From Hydractinia symbiolongicarpus (taxonomy: Eukaryota > Cnidaria > Hydrozoa > Anthoathecata > Hydractiniidae): a stretch of DNA of 64,000 nt. The notes beneath the pieces are model-generated. The model was not told the origin of the DNA. It did no database searches and was given only the letters and a program-made list of their open reading frames with translations. Positions 1 through 12,800 of this stretch are shown here, piece after piece (position 1 is the stretch's first letter; every line of letters starts with the position of its first letter). The DNA is taken from contig NC_079875.1 in assembly GCF_029227915.1 (NCBI RefSeq), positions 18,221,001-18,285,000 of the forward strand. Direction: 5' to 3'. Made by a program: the position numbers and the translations under genes.

Positions 1-553
1 TAGGTTCTGCTTGGAAAAAGTTTAGAGAGTTGCTTCCTTTATTGACTAGCAGAGTCCTGTCAATTGAGGTAAAAGGTAGGTTGTATGAGGCCTGTGTAAG
101 AAGTGTTATGTTGTACGGTAGTGAGACATGGGCAGTGAAGCAGGAAGATCTTGACCGTTTAAAAAGGAATGATATGAGAATGGTTAGGTGGATGTGTAAT
201 GCCAGTCTGAGAGACAGAAAGAGTTCAGATGAGCTAAGAAGCAGGCTAAGTCTCCGTAGAATTAAAGATGTTATCCAGATAAGAAGATTGAATTAGCTGG
301 GGCACTTGGAAAGAATGGAGGAGGATAATTGGGTAAGAAAGTGTAAAGACTTAATAGTTCCTGGGGCAAAGCCCAGAGGCAGACCGAGAAAGACTTGGCA
401 GGAGGTTATAAGGACAGACTTGATAGAGAGGAAGTTGAGTTTCTAACACAGTCTAGATCAGATTGGAAGAGGGTCGTTAATATACCCCGTCCAACCCATG
501 CTAGCATGGAAAACGGACGTTAAGCCGGGAATGATGATGATGATGATGACACC
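1..553 (+). mobile_element. 3' end of a non-LTR (LINE) retrotransposon, 5' cut by window edge
   Basis: An open frame from the window edge to 296 encodes the C-terminal part of a LINE reverse transcriptase polyprotein (motifs GSETWAVKQEDLDRL, NDMRMVRWMCNA, SSDELRSRLS). The conserved continuation lies in another frame (LGHLERMEEDNWVRKC, then PRGRPRKTWQEV) and is interrupted by a TAG where other copies have a Trp codon, so this copy is dead. It ends in a 3' UTR with a TGA/ATG microsatellite tail at about 533-551, as expected for target-primed LINEs. The same family occurs at 4672-6290 and 35459-36470 on the other strand. Exact clade (RTE- or CR1/L2-like) not resolved. Confidence 0.85.
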
Positions 554-1613
554 GCAGAGTACAATTATTCACTTGCGAATATAGGAGACATGTCCCTGCT
601 CAGCAACCCCTATTGATGGCAAGTTATGCAAAACATTTCTTAGCCTTAATATGATGCTTTATTTACCCACATTGGGTAATAAGCTAGACCAATGGGCTAT
701 CTTTCTTTCTTGTCTGGAATATAAATTTAGGGTTTCATATGAAAATTAAAAATAAAATTTTCCCACCCTGAATTTTCAATATTGCCGTTTTTAACACTGC
801 CTACTTCTAATTTTTTGTCACACACTAAATTTGGAGGGCAAAACTTGGTGTCGTACAAAATCATAGAGAAAGCCCAATCGTTTTACTATACTTTGGTTCT
901 GAGGTTATTTAGAATATAATCGATTCTCACTCTCTCCAGACACTCCAACGTCCTTATGGCTAACGCAAAACAATAGCTATGTTTCTTTACACCGTAACTC
1001 GGTTATTTACTGGGGAATATACTAAAGCTATATGCTAAAGCATAATAGCTAGGCTAGCTAGCTACTTACAATAAAAAGGACAGTACAGCCACGCGCTCTT
1101 CTGAGAAGTTGAAATTAGGCCTGCCTAGGCCTGGCATGCACAAGTGAAAGGGGTCACGTGATTATAATTCAGGTTCGTATGCCCACACAGGGTATAACTT
1201 TGCATGGCGCTGTGTCTACTCCGAGTAGGCGGATATAATAAAAAACGCGCAGGTTAAATCCACCTTTATATTCACTTTTCTTGTTAGTGAAAGAGGAGGA
1301 AGTTGTTATTCATATCCACGAGTGATCCTTCCCTTCTTGAAGTCTTATAAAACTGTAAATGATGGAATAACCGCCCATGGTGCTTACTACTTATTTTGGC
1401 CATCCAATACACACAGGGGACGCTTGACATCTTCTAATTACGGGGGCATTCACTACATTTTTCTCTCTAAGCAAGTAATATACTAAGTTTTGGTTGAGGG
1501 AAGATGTAGCGACGATCGGAGGGTGCGAATGATGTCCTAAAAATTTAAAAAAATATAAAACAAAATAGTCTCAAATTAATCCTTCCAAAGAGGGAAAAAT
1601 AATATGAAACTTT
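554..1613. other. Intergenic, no feature recognised
   Basis: AT-rich sequence without a coding frame, domain or repeat boundary that I can support. Confidence 0.5.
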
Positions 1614-1873
1614 CAGGGGCGGATCCAGACTTTTTCAAGACTTAGTCAAGACTGAGTCTTGAATTTAGCAGCTGGGGGCTAAATTTTAAGCTTTGCGGGT
1701 ACAAAAATCGCCGAAAAATTGTCTTCCGATTTATCTAGTTATTAATAAAATTGACCAAAAGAAACGCTAAGCTATAACAAAATCTGCTAAGAACATCTTC
1801 GCTTGGCTAACATTTTTCGTCAAATTTACACTTAGTCACGCGACTTATCTGACTAACCCTGGATCCGCACCTG
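1614..1873. mobile_element. hAT-type MITE, 260 bp
   Basis: Terminal inverted repeats: CAGGGGCGGATCCAG at the left end and its near-complement CTGGATCCGCACCTG at the right. The CAGGGGCGGATCCAG terminus is typical of non-autonomous hAT elements. ACTTT directly flanks both ends (1609-1613 and 1874-1878); hAT target duplications are normally 8 bp, so this would be a mutated one. The interior has further inverted segments (AAGACTTAGTCAAGACT and relatives) and no ORF. Confidence 0.8.
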
Positions 1874-3005
1874 ACTTTTGGGGGAACTAGAATTACTGTG
1901 CGACAAAATAAGCGCCTTCTCTTATGCTCAAGAGGGTGCGTTTATTCGGCAGGAAAGTAATATACTTTCGCGAAAATGGCCAATAAAAGCAAAAAACGCG
2001 TTTCTGCCCCCTCAAAATTATTGTTGAATTATGCGTATTTTTTATAGACTTTCCATGCTTTATAAAAAAACTGCCTATTTATTTTTATATATTGCAATAT
2101 GCTCGGCATACTCCGTATAACTAAACCAAACGCTGTATGGCACGACTCTGTACATTACAGAAGCTTTGATCGAAACGGTACGTTCCAAGATAAAAAGTTC
2201 CGTGTCTTTTTTACATAAAAACAAAACAGTGAAATTCGAACCTGTATACAGCAGGATCAGCGCTACAGTTTTTAGTCTATTACCAGTGACGAGCATCATA
2301 AACATTGCTAGCCAAGTTCTACAATCTCAGTTCTTCTCTTTTTTTCCCTTTACAACTTTACAATTTACTTTCAAGTTTTTAACAATAATTTGACCTTTTT
2401 TTATTGGCAGTTAATTTTTTAGATTTTTTTGATAATATATATGTGCCAGAATCCTGTCAAAACAAAAAATATTTTAAAGTATATATAAAAAAAGAAAAAT
2501 TAAACGTTTTGTAGAAGAATACTACTAAGACATTCACAGCATTTGTGACTGGTTTTTAATATGAAGTCAAAAAAACAAGTATTCCTTATATACAATGTTT
2601 TCTATTTTTTATTTGTCAGGTGTACAAAAACCTTCTTGTTTCAGAAATATTTTTAAAAAAGGTTACAGTTCATTGTTTTTAAATACTTACACAGATTAAA
2701 ACAATACAATTCTGTATATATATCATAATTTTTTTAAAAATACACCCTTTTTACACAAGAAATAAAAATTTATACAATATATAAAAAACCTTTTATACAA
2801 TAAAAAACAACAAAAATTACTGACCATAGAAAAATAACTAATAGGCCAAAGATATGTAAAAAATAGTAAAAAATAAATAAATCAGTAACACACTTTAAAA
2901 ATACCTCTAATGCAATGCGTAACTATAAGCTATTGCCCAGACACTAAACAAAGCGATATACATGGTACAAAGTAACAGTTTAGTCATGCACTTTACCTGA
3001 AGTAC
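1874..3005. other. AT-rich intergenic stretch
   Basis: Very AT-rich, with many A/T homopolymers between 2380 and 2900. Short ORFs at 2075-2393 on both strands overlap each other, have no recognisable motif and look random. Confidence 0.5.
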
Positions 3006-3009
3006 ACAA

Positions 3010-4190
3010 AATTGCTTGGAAAGAAACTACTAAAAGAAATCAAGGAGGAGTCATGCTGGTACACTCCTTTCATTAAGTCCAACTGTAAGGAACGTTTTAG
3101 GTTTGTTCTGCCAAAAGGACTGTCTCAGTTGACATACCTATCAATGATTTCGAAACTCCAATCTGACATGCCGTTATGGCCATCCTGTACAAAGTGTGAA
3201 AACAAACCTGCCCAAGGAACAACTTTTTCTTTATTAAATGTAAAGTGTACCAGCAGCACATCTTTCACAGAAAGATCTAAAGTTCTTATTACTGTTAAAG
3301 CTGTCTTTGTACTACCTACATATTGCATGTTACATGTTTTGCAAACAAACCAAATTCAAGTCACAATTAAAATTACCTTAAAGAAATTTTCACTCTTAAG
3401 TGAAATACCGCAGACTTGGCACCTAGGCTTATTGTAGCTTTGGTAAAAACCCATTTCTCCCTCACTTAGGTAACTTAGACTTTACTAAAAATATCTTTAA
3501 AAGTCTTAGCCTGACAACACCTCCTTACCTAAACTCCCATCTGTCCCTGAACTTGCCAGTAAAATCTTATTTCACTCCAATGTAAATGCTCTACTAACTT
3601 GGGAATCTACAAGTTTTTTCTCATATCCTACAGTAAAGCCATTTGAAACTCAATTTTTAAAAAACTCATTAAAAAAATTTGGCTTAACCTAAGAGCCTGA
3701 CTAAAAGGTATTCCTTTTTAGGATGAAATAGATGACAGCTAGAAAAATGCAAAAACTGGTGCGTATCAGTTACCTTAACAAAAAGAAAGAGGTTTTGTTC
3801 CTCTGCAATAACTAAAACATCTAAAAATTCTATTAAGTTCCTATCCTATCGGTGAACTTAATTGTAGGTTAAAGCTATTGAAATATTAAATAAACTCCTC
3901 CATTTGTTCTTTGCCATGTTCCCAAATAAAAGATTTCACCAATGTAGTGCCACTAAACTCACAGCTTAAAATGGTAATTTTTTTAAGCCTTTTCTTCTAA
4001 ATCCTCCATAAAAAGATCAGTGTATGGAGGAGCATATTTAGTCCCAGTAGCTGTACCTTGTTTTTTGTCTAAAAGTATTATTATATTATTGTGCTCAAAA
4101 ATATTGTTTTGTAAAAACAATATCAGCTAGATTGACTAGAGTCAGCACTGACAGATTTGTCATCTCTGACATGTAATGCCTTCCTCGTGA
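3010..4190 (-). mobile_element. Decayed Penelope-like element: reverse transcriptase plus GIY-YIG endonuclease remnants
   Basis: Read on the minus strand from about 4190 down, fragments in shifting frames follow the order of a Penelope-like polyprotein: GTATGTKYAPPYTDLFMEDL of the RT (about 4055-3995), then a VTDTHQFLHFSSCHLFHPKK block (about 3770-3715), then CQVCGISLK followed by QYVGSTKTAL (about 3320) and SHFVQDGHNGMSDWSFEIID, which is the GIY-YIG endonuclease region, and finally FWQNK about 3110. Several frameshifts and stops separate the blocks, so it is a fossil. The open frame on the plus strand at 3012-3437 is only its shadow. Confidence 0.75.
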
Positions 4191-4210
4191 CCTTCAAACC
4201 ATTCTCATAA

Positions 4211-4480
4211 GAAGTACTGGTGTTCTAGTGTTCTCTTCCATACCCCGAGCGTCAGGTGTATGTGAGATGCCCTGAGTGTCAGGGGCTTCAACATGCCCTG
4301 AGCGTAAGGCGCATGTTTCCTATTCACATAATGACTACACTAGAGATGCCCTGAGCTGGAAGAGAACACCATAATTAGCATGTGCCTAATGCTCAGAACA
4401 TGTCAATGCATCTGACGCTCAGTGCATCTCATCTCTGTCATGCACCTGACGCTCAGGGCATGAAAACGCCTATACCGCAT
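4211..4480. repeat. Inverted-repeat cluster around a CCTGAGCGTCAGG motif
   Basis: The segment repeatedly carries CCTGAGCGTCAGG-like words and their complements (CCTGACGCTCAGG), for example near 4244-4275, 4300-4312, 4408-4430 and 4440-4462. GTGTTCTCTTCCA at 4228-4240 has its complement TGGAAGAGAACAC at 4358-4370. The arms could fold into nested hairpins. No ORF. Possibly a MITE or a minisatellite of unknown family. Confidence 0.6.
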
Positions 4481-4671
4481 ATCCTGACGTGCAGGTTATG
4501 CATTATATATTTGTGCATATGACGAAGCATGAAGGAGGCACCTTCATTCCTACCCATTCCCCAAAAATTTCCATAAATAGTCTACGCATACTGAATGTGT
4601 TGTATCTAGTCATTCCAACAGAAATACATTGTTTCTATCAATTTGTGTTATTATTCTAAGACCCAAAGCAA
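4481..4671. other. Short spacer without recognisable feature
   Basis: Unassigned sequence between the inverted-repeat cluster and the truncated LINE. Confidence 0.4.
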
Positions 4672-6290
4672 TTAACGCTTGCATACAAACTGAATGTCAG
4701 CTCTTGACCTTCCACCAATACTACTGCACTTCTTATACCCAATGCTTGCAAGTCTGACAAAAAATTGAGTTACTACCAACTCCTTTCCTGCAAACTCCAC
4801 AAGGCCACTTTCCAACTACAAGGTCACACTTGGCTGCAATGCTACTAATCATGACTTTAGACTTTGCTGTGTTCACCCTTAGCCCTTTCTCTTCTAGTCC
4901 TTTCTTCCACTTATCAAACTTTTCAACTAATTCTTCCATCGACTCTGCTATGAGAATCAAATCATCTGTATACAATAACTCCCATGAACAACCTGTCCAT
5001 AGACAGCGCTTCTAAGGCTAGAACAAACAAGAAAGGATGAAGTACAGAACCCTGATGTACACCAACATTTACACTAAATTCATCACTAAGTGAATCGTTA
5101 ATCCTGACACGACTTTTAGCATTGCTGTACATTGACTGTACCATCGTAACTAGCCACTCATCCACACTTAAATTTTCTCATAGCCCACCAAATAACTTTA
5201 CGTGGCACTCTATAAAAAGCTTTCTCTAAATCTACAAAGGCAAAATAGAGATTCTTTCTCTTTCCTAAATACTTTTCCTGAAGCTGTCTGAGTGAAAATA
5301 TTGCATCTGTAGTGCCACGCCCTGGAACAAAACCAAATTGCATCTTATCTATATCAATTCTTTCTCTAAGTATATATTGATAAGTATTAATCACTCTTTC
5401 AATAACTTTCATTACTTGATCAACCAACTTCAAACCTCTATAGTTACCTGTTATCAGCCAGTTATGTTATCAGCCTACTCAGTCTCTTACTGAATGATGT
5501 GTTGCAAACCACCATGTCCGTTGCCATTCCAAACTCAAGCAATCTCTCCCCTTCCTTATTTCTGCTTCCAAATCCATAGCCTCCATGCGCACCTCTATAA
5601 CCTTCAGATGACTTCAAACATGACCATTAAAGTTGCCGTCCACCATGACAAGTTTAGTGTCTCCAAACTTTGATGTGACTGCTATTAACTCATCATAGAA
5701 CTTATCTTTATCTTCCTCACTGAGTCCACACTGTAGAGCATAAACTGACAGAAAAGTGACAATCCTATTACCTATCAAAAACTTTATCACTATAATACGA
5801 CTATTAACATGCGTAACATCTATTACTTTTTCTACCCACTTCTCTGCAACGAATATGCCAACTCCTCCATATCAATCACTATTACCAGTCCAAAAAAGCT
5901 TATACCTTGCCCTCCTACCTTCCACAAATCTCACTGAAGCTCCTCTCCACCTGACTTCCTGAACACAACACATATCAACAGATCTACGTTGTAACATTTC
6001 AACTACTTCACCTGCTCTACCTCTCAGAGTACCAACATTTACACTACCCATCCTCAACTTAGTGTTATCTACCTTGTGATGTGATATCTGGGTAATGGTC
6101 TGACGATGCTCACACCTGACATCTGACCTACCGTGCGCGACACCTTCACTCCTTAGAGTTCCAGCCCCGTTTACGCGATTTGTCTGATCAACTGTCTCTT
6201 ACGGCCATTAATAAAGAGTTTTGGCATTGTTTTACAGCTGGATGCCCTTCCTAACGCCAACTGTTCACAGACCGGACTTGGTGTTTTTTT
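4672..6290 (-). mobile_element. Internally deleted LINE retrotransposon (minus strand)
   Basis: Minus-strand frames give, 5' to 3': an APE-type endonuclease start (MRMGSVNVGTLRGRAGEV and CCVQEVRWRG, 6057-5872), the rest of the endonuclease in broken frames (QCGLSEEDKDKFYDEL near 5700, VDGNFNGHV near 5640), then RT blocks (MQFGFVPGRGTTDAIF and FVDLEKAFYRVPRKV at 5433-5158; VGVHQGSVLHPFLFVLALEAL at 5165-4962; MYTDDLILIAESMEEL at 4975-4733, the catalytic box having Thr in place of Ala). RT sequence before LVDQVMKVIERV is missing at about 5440-5470, where a short GTTATCAGCC repeat marks the deletion. The copy is also 3'-truncated near 4672. Same family as 1-553 and 35459-36470. Confidence 0.85.
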
Positions 6291-6870
6291 AAAGTGACAC
6301 CATCACTGTGTGGCATTTCATGGGACTTCCACAATCATCCCTTTAAACTAAGGTATGGTGGAGGAAGTTCAACTCTTCTCTTGTCTCTTAAAGAGACCCT
6401 TCACCCTTGTCCACTGATTAATTATACTTCAATCACTCTGGAGTTTAGGGGTGTCCATAAAACCGTTAATCTTTTTTAGTATATATATGTTTAATTTATC
6501 TGCAAAGCCTTTTCCTCAAAAGTAGATGTAGTATGTGCTGAGACATTTTGACCAAAACATATATAGGAACTTCAATTTTTTAAGATGAGGGTTATATAAA
6601 TTAAGTTGGAAGAGAAGAAATCGATATCCTTTACCATAAGGATATCTTAGATTAAAAGGAAATTTGCAAAAGAGGCTGCAAAAAGTGTGTGTGACTTCAC
6701 ATTTTGTTGTTGTGTAAGGCAAACAAAATGTGTGTATTAAATGCCCAATGTACCCACTCCACAAATCACTTGAAGGGTCCCCCTAAATTTTTTTAAAAAA
6801 TAAATGTTTTTTAAGGACATTGCAAACAAAGATATGCAATTAAAAAAGGAATTTGTAGATGTAAACAGAG
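6291..6870. other. Region upstream of PARP16
   Basis: Non-coding AT-rich sequence between a LINE 5' end and the first PARP16 exon. It should contain the PARP16 promoter and 5' UTR, but I see no clear TATA box or other motif. Confidence 0.4.
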
Positions 6871-9800
6871 ATGAGCAATAGCTATTGTGAAGCTGTTTTA
6901 AAAGCCATCGAAGAAGATGCCTTGGGATCAGAGTTCCAAATTGCACTTTTTTCAGCAGCTCTTTTAAGCTACCGAAAAGATTCCTGCTTGAGACCATTTC
7001 CAGAATTTTTGCAAGAAGGAAGTGCTTCTAATTCCGTGAAGAACATGGAAAAACTGGTAAGCAAAGGAGGAAAGTTTTGTCGGTAGAATTTATAAAGATT
7101 ATTCTTGTAATATATAAAAGTTTAAGAAAGAACTATGTATAACTTTAATTTTAAAACTATAGTTGCTATTTGGAAACAAAGCCAACCAACAAAAATCATT
7201 TTACTATCATCATGTGCCTATTTTTTTATTCGGGTATATATACTTAGTTTGTTTAACACTAGTTGATAAGCTCAAGAAAAAATCCACTTAGGCAGAAGAA
7301 CATAAAAAAGATCCAGTCATTTATGTTGATGACGTGAGAAATGACCGGTCAATACACAAAAATAAATTTTATTAGAAATTTATTTACCTGTTGCCTATTG
7401 TGTAGAGCTTGAAACGCTGTATAAAAGATCATGTACTTTTGATGAACGATTGAAGAGATATTGGGATTTAAAGGTATTTTGATCATGTCATCAACCTGAC
7501 TGCTCTTATTTCCTCTTGTTTTTAAGTTATTTAGCCTCAAACTTACTGTGTAATTACATATACGTTATGTTTAGATAGCCTTATAAACACATATGTTTAT
7601 TTTTTAAATTTAGGCATTTTTTGGAGGACAAAACGTCTATTTTAAAAAGTTGATTTTTGCCTGGTTTGGTATTTTCAGTATAACGTATATATATGTATAT
7701 ATATACAAATTACCTATTACAGACGCTATGGCATTTAATTTTGATTTTCTTCGTTTGTAAAATATAGAATATATTTTGCAAATATCTTGAAAAAATTGGG
7801 GAAAACAGATTCAAAAGTTAGTTAAAACATGTGAAATTGAATTAAGAATGTTAACTCCCTGCAAAACATTTTACGCTCATACGATACTTACATCAAAATT
7901 TATGCAGCATTTATTCATTTTAGTGGCTTTTCTAGTCATAATTTGTGACCTCTTCAACAGGTAAAGACAAAATTTTCAAAAAAGATGCAAGTCATAAAAT
8001 GTTATTGAGATGAAAATTTTTGTAATAATTGAGTTATTTCACAATAATATCAAAGTTTAAGGATTAAGTTTGTTTTTTTTGTTTTTAGGAATCAATGATA
8101 AATTCCATTCCACCTTTAAACGAACTAAAGAAGGGAAACATTGTGCTTAGTGAAGAAATATGGCAGCTACTTCATTGGATCCTGAAGAATCGGTTATTTT
8201 CAGCAAAAACCTGTGATAGGGAAGTGGTAAGGTAAAATATTTTTTAAGAGAAAATTTTCTATTTAAGTAGCCGACATTGATTGGTAAATAGGAAATTACT
8301 TTTTTCTTTATGAAATAGAAATAGAAAAGCTGTGTACATAGTATCAAATACTTTTAAAATAAAATGTCTTTGTGCCACCATGACATTTGTCATGCATTTT
8401 GTCAAGTATTGATCAGTTTTTATTTTTAAGAATTTTCGAAAAATTGTATTATGCATCAAATAATTAAAATGGTGCATACTTTTTTATCTAATGTTTTGTT
8501 TTTTTTCAAAAACGGAGCAGGTATATTTATTTATGGTAAAATTGAGCAATTTATCTGTGGTACCAGAAACAGAGCAATGTGAAGTCTCATGATAAAAAAA
8601 CTTTACAGGAAAACAGGCATTATAAAATGATATTCTATATATTTTAAAAAAGCTTTTCATATACACATATACAGTGAATCGTCCGTTCTTAAATGCCATT
8701 CTAAAAAACTAAAACCATATATTTATGCTATAAAGTAATAAAGTTTTAAAAGGTTTGAAAGAAACTAAATATATTGCTTATGTAATGCTATGTTTGAAGA
8801 GAACTAAAAATTTGATATCAAGTATATCATTCAAACTTGGTATAAATTTGCGTATATAAAATGCATTTTTATTTTTAATTTCTTGAGTATTCTAAACATT
8901 TTCCAAATGATATCATACCTAGGATTGTTTATCAAGCTGTTGTTAACTTGATTTTCCTTTATGCAATGTTATGTTCATTCCAGCGTTATTAGCGTTTAGT
9001 GTACACCAACGAAACGAAGCCCTTTATTACATATTTATTTGTAGTACAAGAAACATTAATGAGAAGTTTAAAACATCAGATCTATCCCCATCTATTTTAA
9101 GAGGCAGTCACTGACATTGAACTGACTTGCTTAAACATTTTTGGAAGAGGACTACAAAAGAGAAAAACTAGCTGGGATTGGTTAGTTGATTTAAAATTTG
9201 GCCTTATTTGGGGGTGGACTGGAAATTTCAAAAAATAAGGAAGAGAAATTAAACACAATTACGTCTGGTGTATATCACACGAGGATCTCGGTATAGGTAA
9301 CTGGAAATAGCATGACAAAATTTGTTTGTTTAATGGAGTCATTCGTGAAGAGTGAGCCTTTGACACAAATTTTTTAGAATTAATGAACAGGGTACTTTGC
9401 TTGGATTCATATGCACAAAGATTGCATACATAAAATTTATAAAGAAATACTGTACTTTATGCAGAAATCAGTGAACGTTTACATAAAGAGGACAACCTTG
9501 GTGTGTTCCTAAACAGGGAGCTTAACAAGCTTATCCTCCTAAATTCTCCTAATATCTCCTAAAATTCTACGTCTTTAAATCTGTGTTCACCTTGTTTTAG
9601 AATAATCATTTATAATTATTTATTATCCGCAGGAATTATAATAAAAAATCTCCCAATTAAAATCTATAATCGTTAAGAATTCACTTTTAATCTTAAAATC
9701 AAATTATGGATGTGATTAATTATCTTATAATTGATCGCATTACTGAAAGTAAATCTGTTTATATCTTTGGGATAATTTGCCTACTCGATTGTCCTGCTTG

Positions 9801-12800
9801 ACTCTTTTTAATTGCCACCATACACAGATAAAACCTAATTTTGTAGGAGAAAACATAATCTTCTTTTATGGTGGTTACTCATTGCATTTTGGAACACTTA
9901 TCTATAAAATGCGAAAGTCTAAGAACTTCAAGGCTTTCCTTAAATTCAGTGTTTACTTGCCCTTTTTGGATAACTATTTACACTGCCTTTTAATTTAAAA
10001 TAAGGGTGCATTATTTCTAAGAATCAAGAAAAAGACGTATTTTGAATATTTCAGATTTAGTCAGCCAAAGGTCACTCATAATCACTCTGTCATAATCAAC
10101 ACAAATGTTGACATTAGGAGTCGCATCAGGATTATTTGCTTTGAGAGTTTGGGCGTGTGCACCCATCTACTGATATTGCTGATAACATCTTTGATAGTTG
10201 AATGTCAGTTAGGTTAAGCTATCCGACGATGAGAAAATTGCTCATAGACACTCTTCCCTTTTATTTTTTTTTCCTTTTGACATCGTAAAAAGTTTTTGTC
10301 AAAGAGAATACAATTTAGTCATTGCGAGAAAACACTGTTTTTATATGTTTGTTTGTTTCTATTTTGTTCGTTTGTTCGTCTGTCTCCTAACACACTTTTA
10401 CAAGAAATTTATTATAAGCAACATGCTTCTCAAATCTTTCAAGAAGAAAAAACTTGTAACTAACAGCCACGAAATAAATAAAAGGAGAAGAAAAGGTAAT
10501 AAAAACAGAGCAAGAAAAGTCATGTGAGTTTCATACGATGACAACCATGAATAAACCTAAAGTTTGATTTAGATTGACACGCAAGCAAACACGTGAATTT
10601 AGATTCTTCAAGAAGATATCAACAAGCAACAGTACAGCCTGTAGCATATAGAAACATCGAGGTTCAAAAAGTAATTGTTTAGGTGTTTATTTTTTTCTCT
10701 GTTTCTAGCTAAAAGATTTGCAGGAAAAAACAGGGCAGTCGAGCTTTTCACTGCAACCTGATTACATCTTCGAAGTATGTTATACGACCAATGCATCTCA
10801 AACGTTCGAGCAACAGTCACGCCATTATGGTGTCAAATACGGTTACCATGGCAGTCGAATGGATAATTTTTACTCGATCACATCAAACGGATTACAAGTA
10901 CATATGATGAAGGTGTGATTCTGTCTTATGTCTTGTTTATTTTCTTGATTAACGTTACGTTGCGTTACGTTACGTTGCGTTGCGTTACGTTACGTTACGT
11001 TGCGTTATAAGTTGTTACTGAGTGTTGATGCTTTTATTTACTTTTTTTTATTTGGACACAAAATTTTAAACACCAATACAATCAATACAATCAAATCAAT
11101 GCATGTGCTCTTCTACCAATCCAATCCATGCATGTACTCTTTTACCAATCAAATCAATGCTTGTACTCTTCTACCAATCAAATCAAAGCATGTACTCTTC
11201 TACCAATTAAATCAATGCATGTACTTTTTTTATTTTGAAATGTATTATCAAGACCTCCTGCTTGGAAACAACTGAAAATCAACATTTTTTAGTACTGTCT
11301 GTGTGTGATGAACCAGGTGTTGCCTGACCCTATAAACCTAAAAATAAGCTTTTTAAAACCTTTTTTTTTCTGTTTATTAGAATGGCTTGTTCGGTGACGG
11401 TGTCTATCTTTGTGAAGACTTAGCCGTAACAATGCCTTACGTCAGCCGTGGCACATTGTGGAAGCATTCCAAGCTGGGGCAACAAGCCTCTTGTGTGGCC
11501 GTTTGCGAAATTCTCGATCATCCAGGGGTAAAATATCAGGAAAAGACAGCAAAAAATAGAAAGCGGTGTGCGGCGAAGAACACGGAATTGGGTGAAGTAC
11601 CTGAGAAATATTTCGTAGTGACAAGCAGTGATCTAGTGCGAATAAAATATTTGCTACTCTTCATGGATAAACCGACGAAAACTAGGTACCGAATTTTTAT
11701 TTTATCTTTTGTTTAAAACCAACTACAGCAACACGAAGTTTACCGGGGTTTTTTTTTCTTGAAGGTACCCTTGTCGTAATCTCTCAAGTCTCTCAACATC
11801 TCCTGTACACTCCTTTCGTATCAGAACCAGTAAAATCCGACCTAGCTGTTCTTATTTTTTGAGACTTTTAAGCCTAATTTGTTCTTATTTTGTTCTTAAA
11901 TAATAAAAACACAACTTCGGTATTTAGCGGCATTTCTTCCCATTTACATTTTTTTTCTCAAATATCTCTCACATTAATGCGTTTATGGGGGGAAATGGGT
12001 GTTTTTGTTATTAATGGACTTCTTTACTTGTGTTCATGATCAATCGAGCCGAGATGAGTACCTTTACGCAGTTACTGTGGAAAAAAAACCATCATTATTA
12101 GCTTGAGAGAGAATTGGAAGGGAATTTACAAAATTTATACCCAGGCTTTTTGTAATTTCTTAAAAACAATGATTTAAGCCTAAAGCTGGTTCTATTTTGT
12201 TCTTATTATTTTCTTATCATGTTCGTATTGTTATGAAATTGTTCTTATAAAGAAAAACGCGTGTATTCTTGCTTAAATAATAATAATTTCGATTTTACTG
12301 TGATCATATCAGCTTGGGCAAACTTTCATATTAACATAAACTCCTTCTTGTATGAACTTTGAAAATGAGTTAAGAACAGGATGATAAAGTGATCAATTTT
12401 CTATTGAGAACTTATAATAGGATATGTGAAGAAAATTTTTCGCTGCTATGGAATTTAATGTACGCCAGTGGAAACAGCCAGGAAAAAGAAGAAATTCGAT
12501 AACGCGAAAGGCATTATTCAACTTATTTTGATTCACACTTTTTTATAAGCACAAGGAAATTTGTCTTCAACCTGAGGTGTTCTTATTTTTTTTTATATGT
12601 TCAGCCTGAAACTGTTCTTAATTTTGCACGATTTATCGTAGTGCATTACAGTCGCCAAATAACAAATATTTGCGATGCAGAATCTAAGTATCAGTTGCAC
12701 AATTGATTTTGCAAGCTTGATAAATGTATTCCCTCACATTTTTTGTGTTTTTTTTTCAGGTAAAATAAATATAATTAGTGAAATTTCAGCTTTGCCATTT

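Noticed and set aside
3012-3437. 141-codon plus-strand ORF
   Set aside because: Its reverse strand reads as the GIY-YIG region of a Penelope-like element, so the plus frame is a shadow.
4190-4480. CRISPR-like array because of short repeats
   Set aside because: Repeats are irregular in spacing and orientation, and the DNA is eukaryotic.
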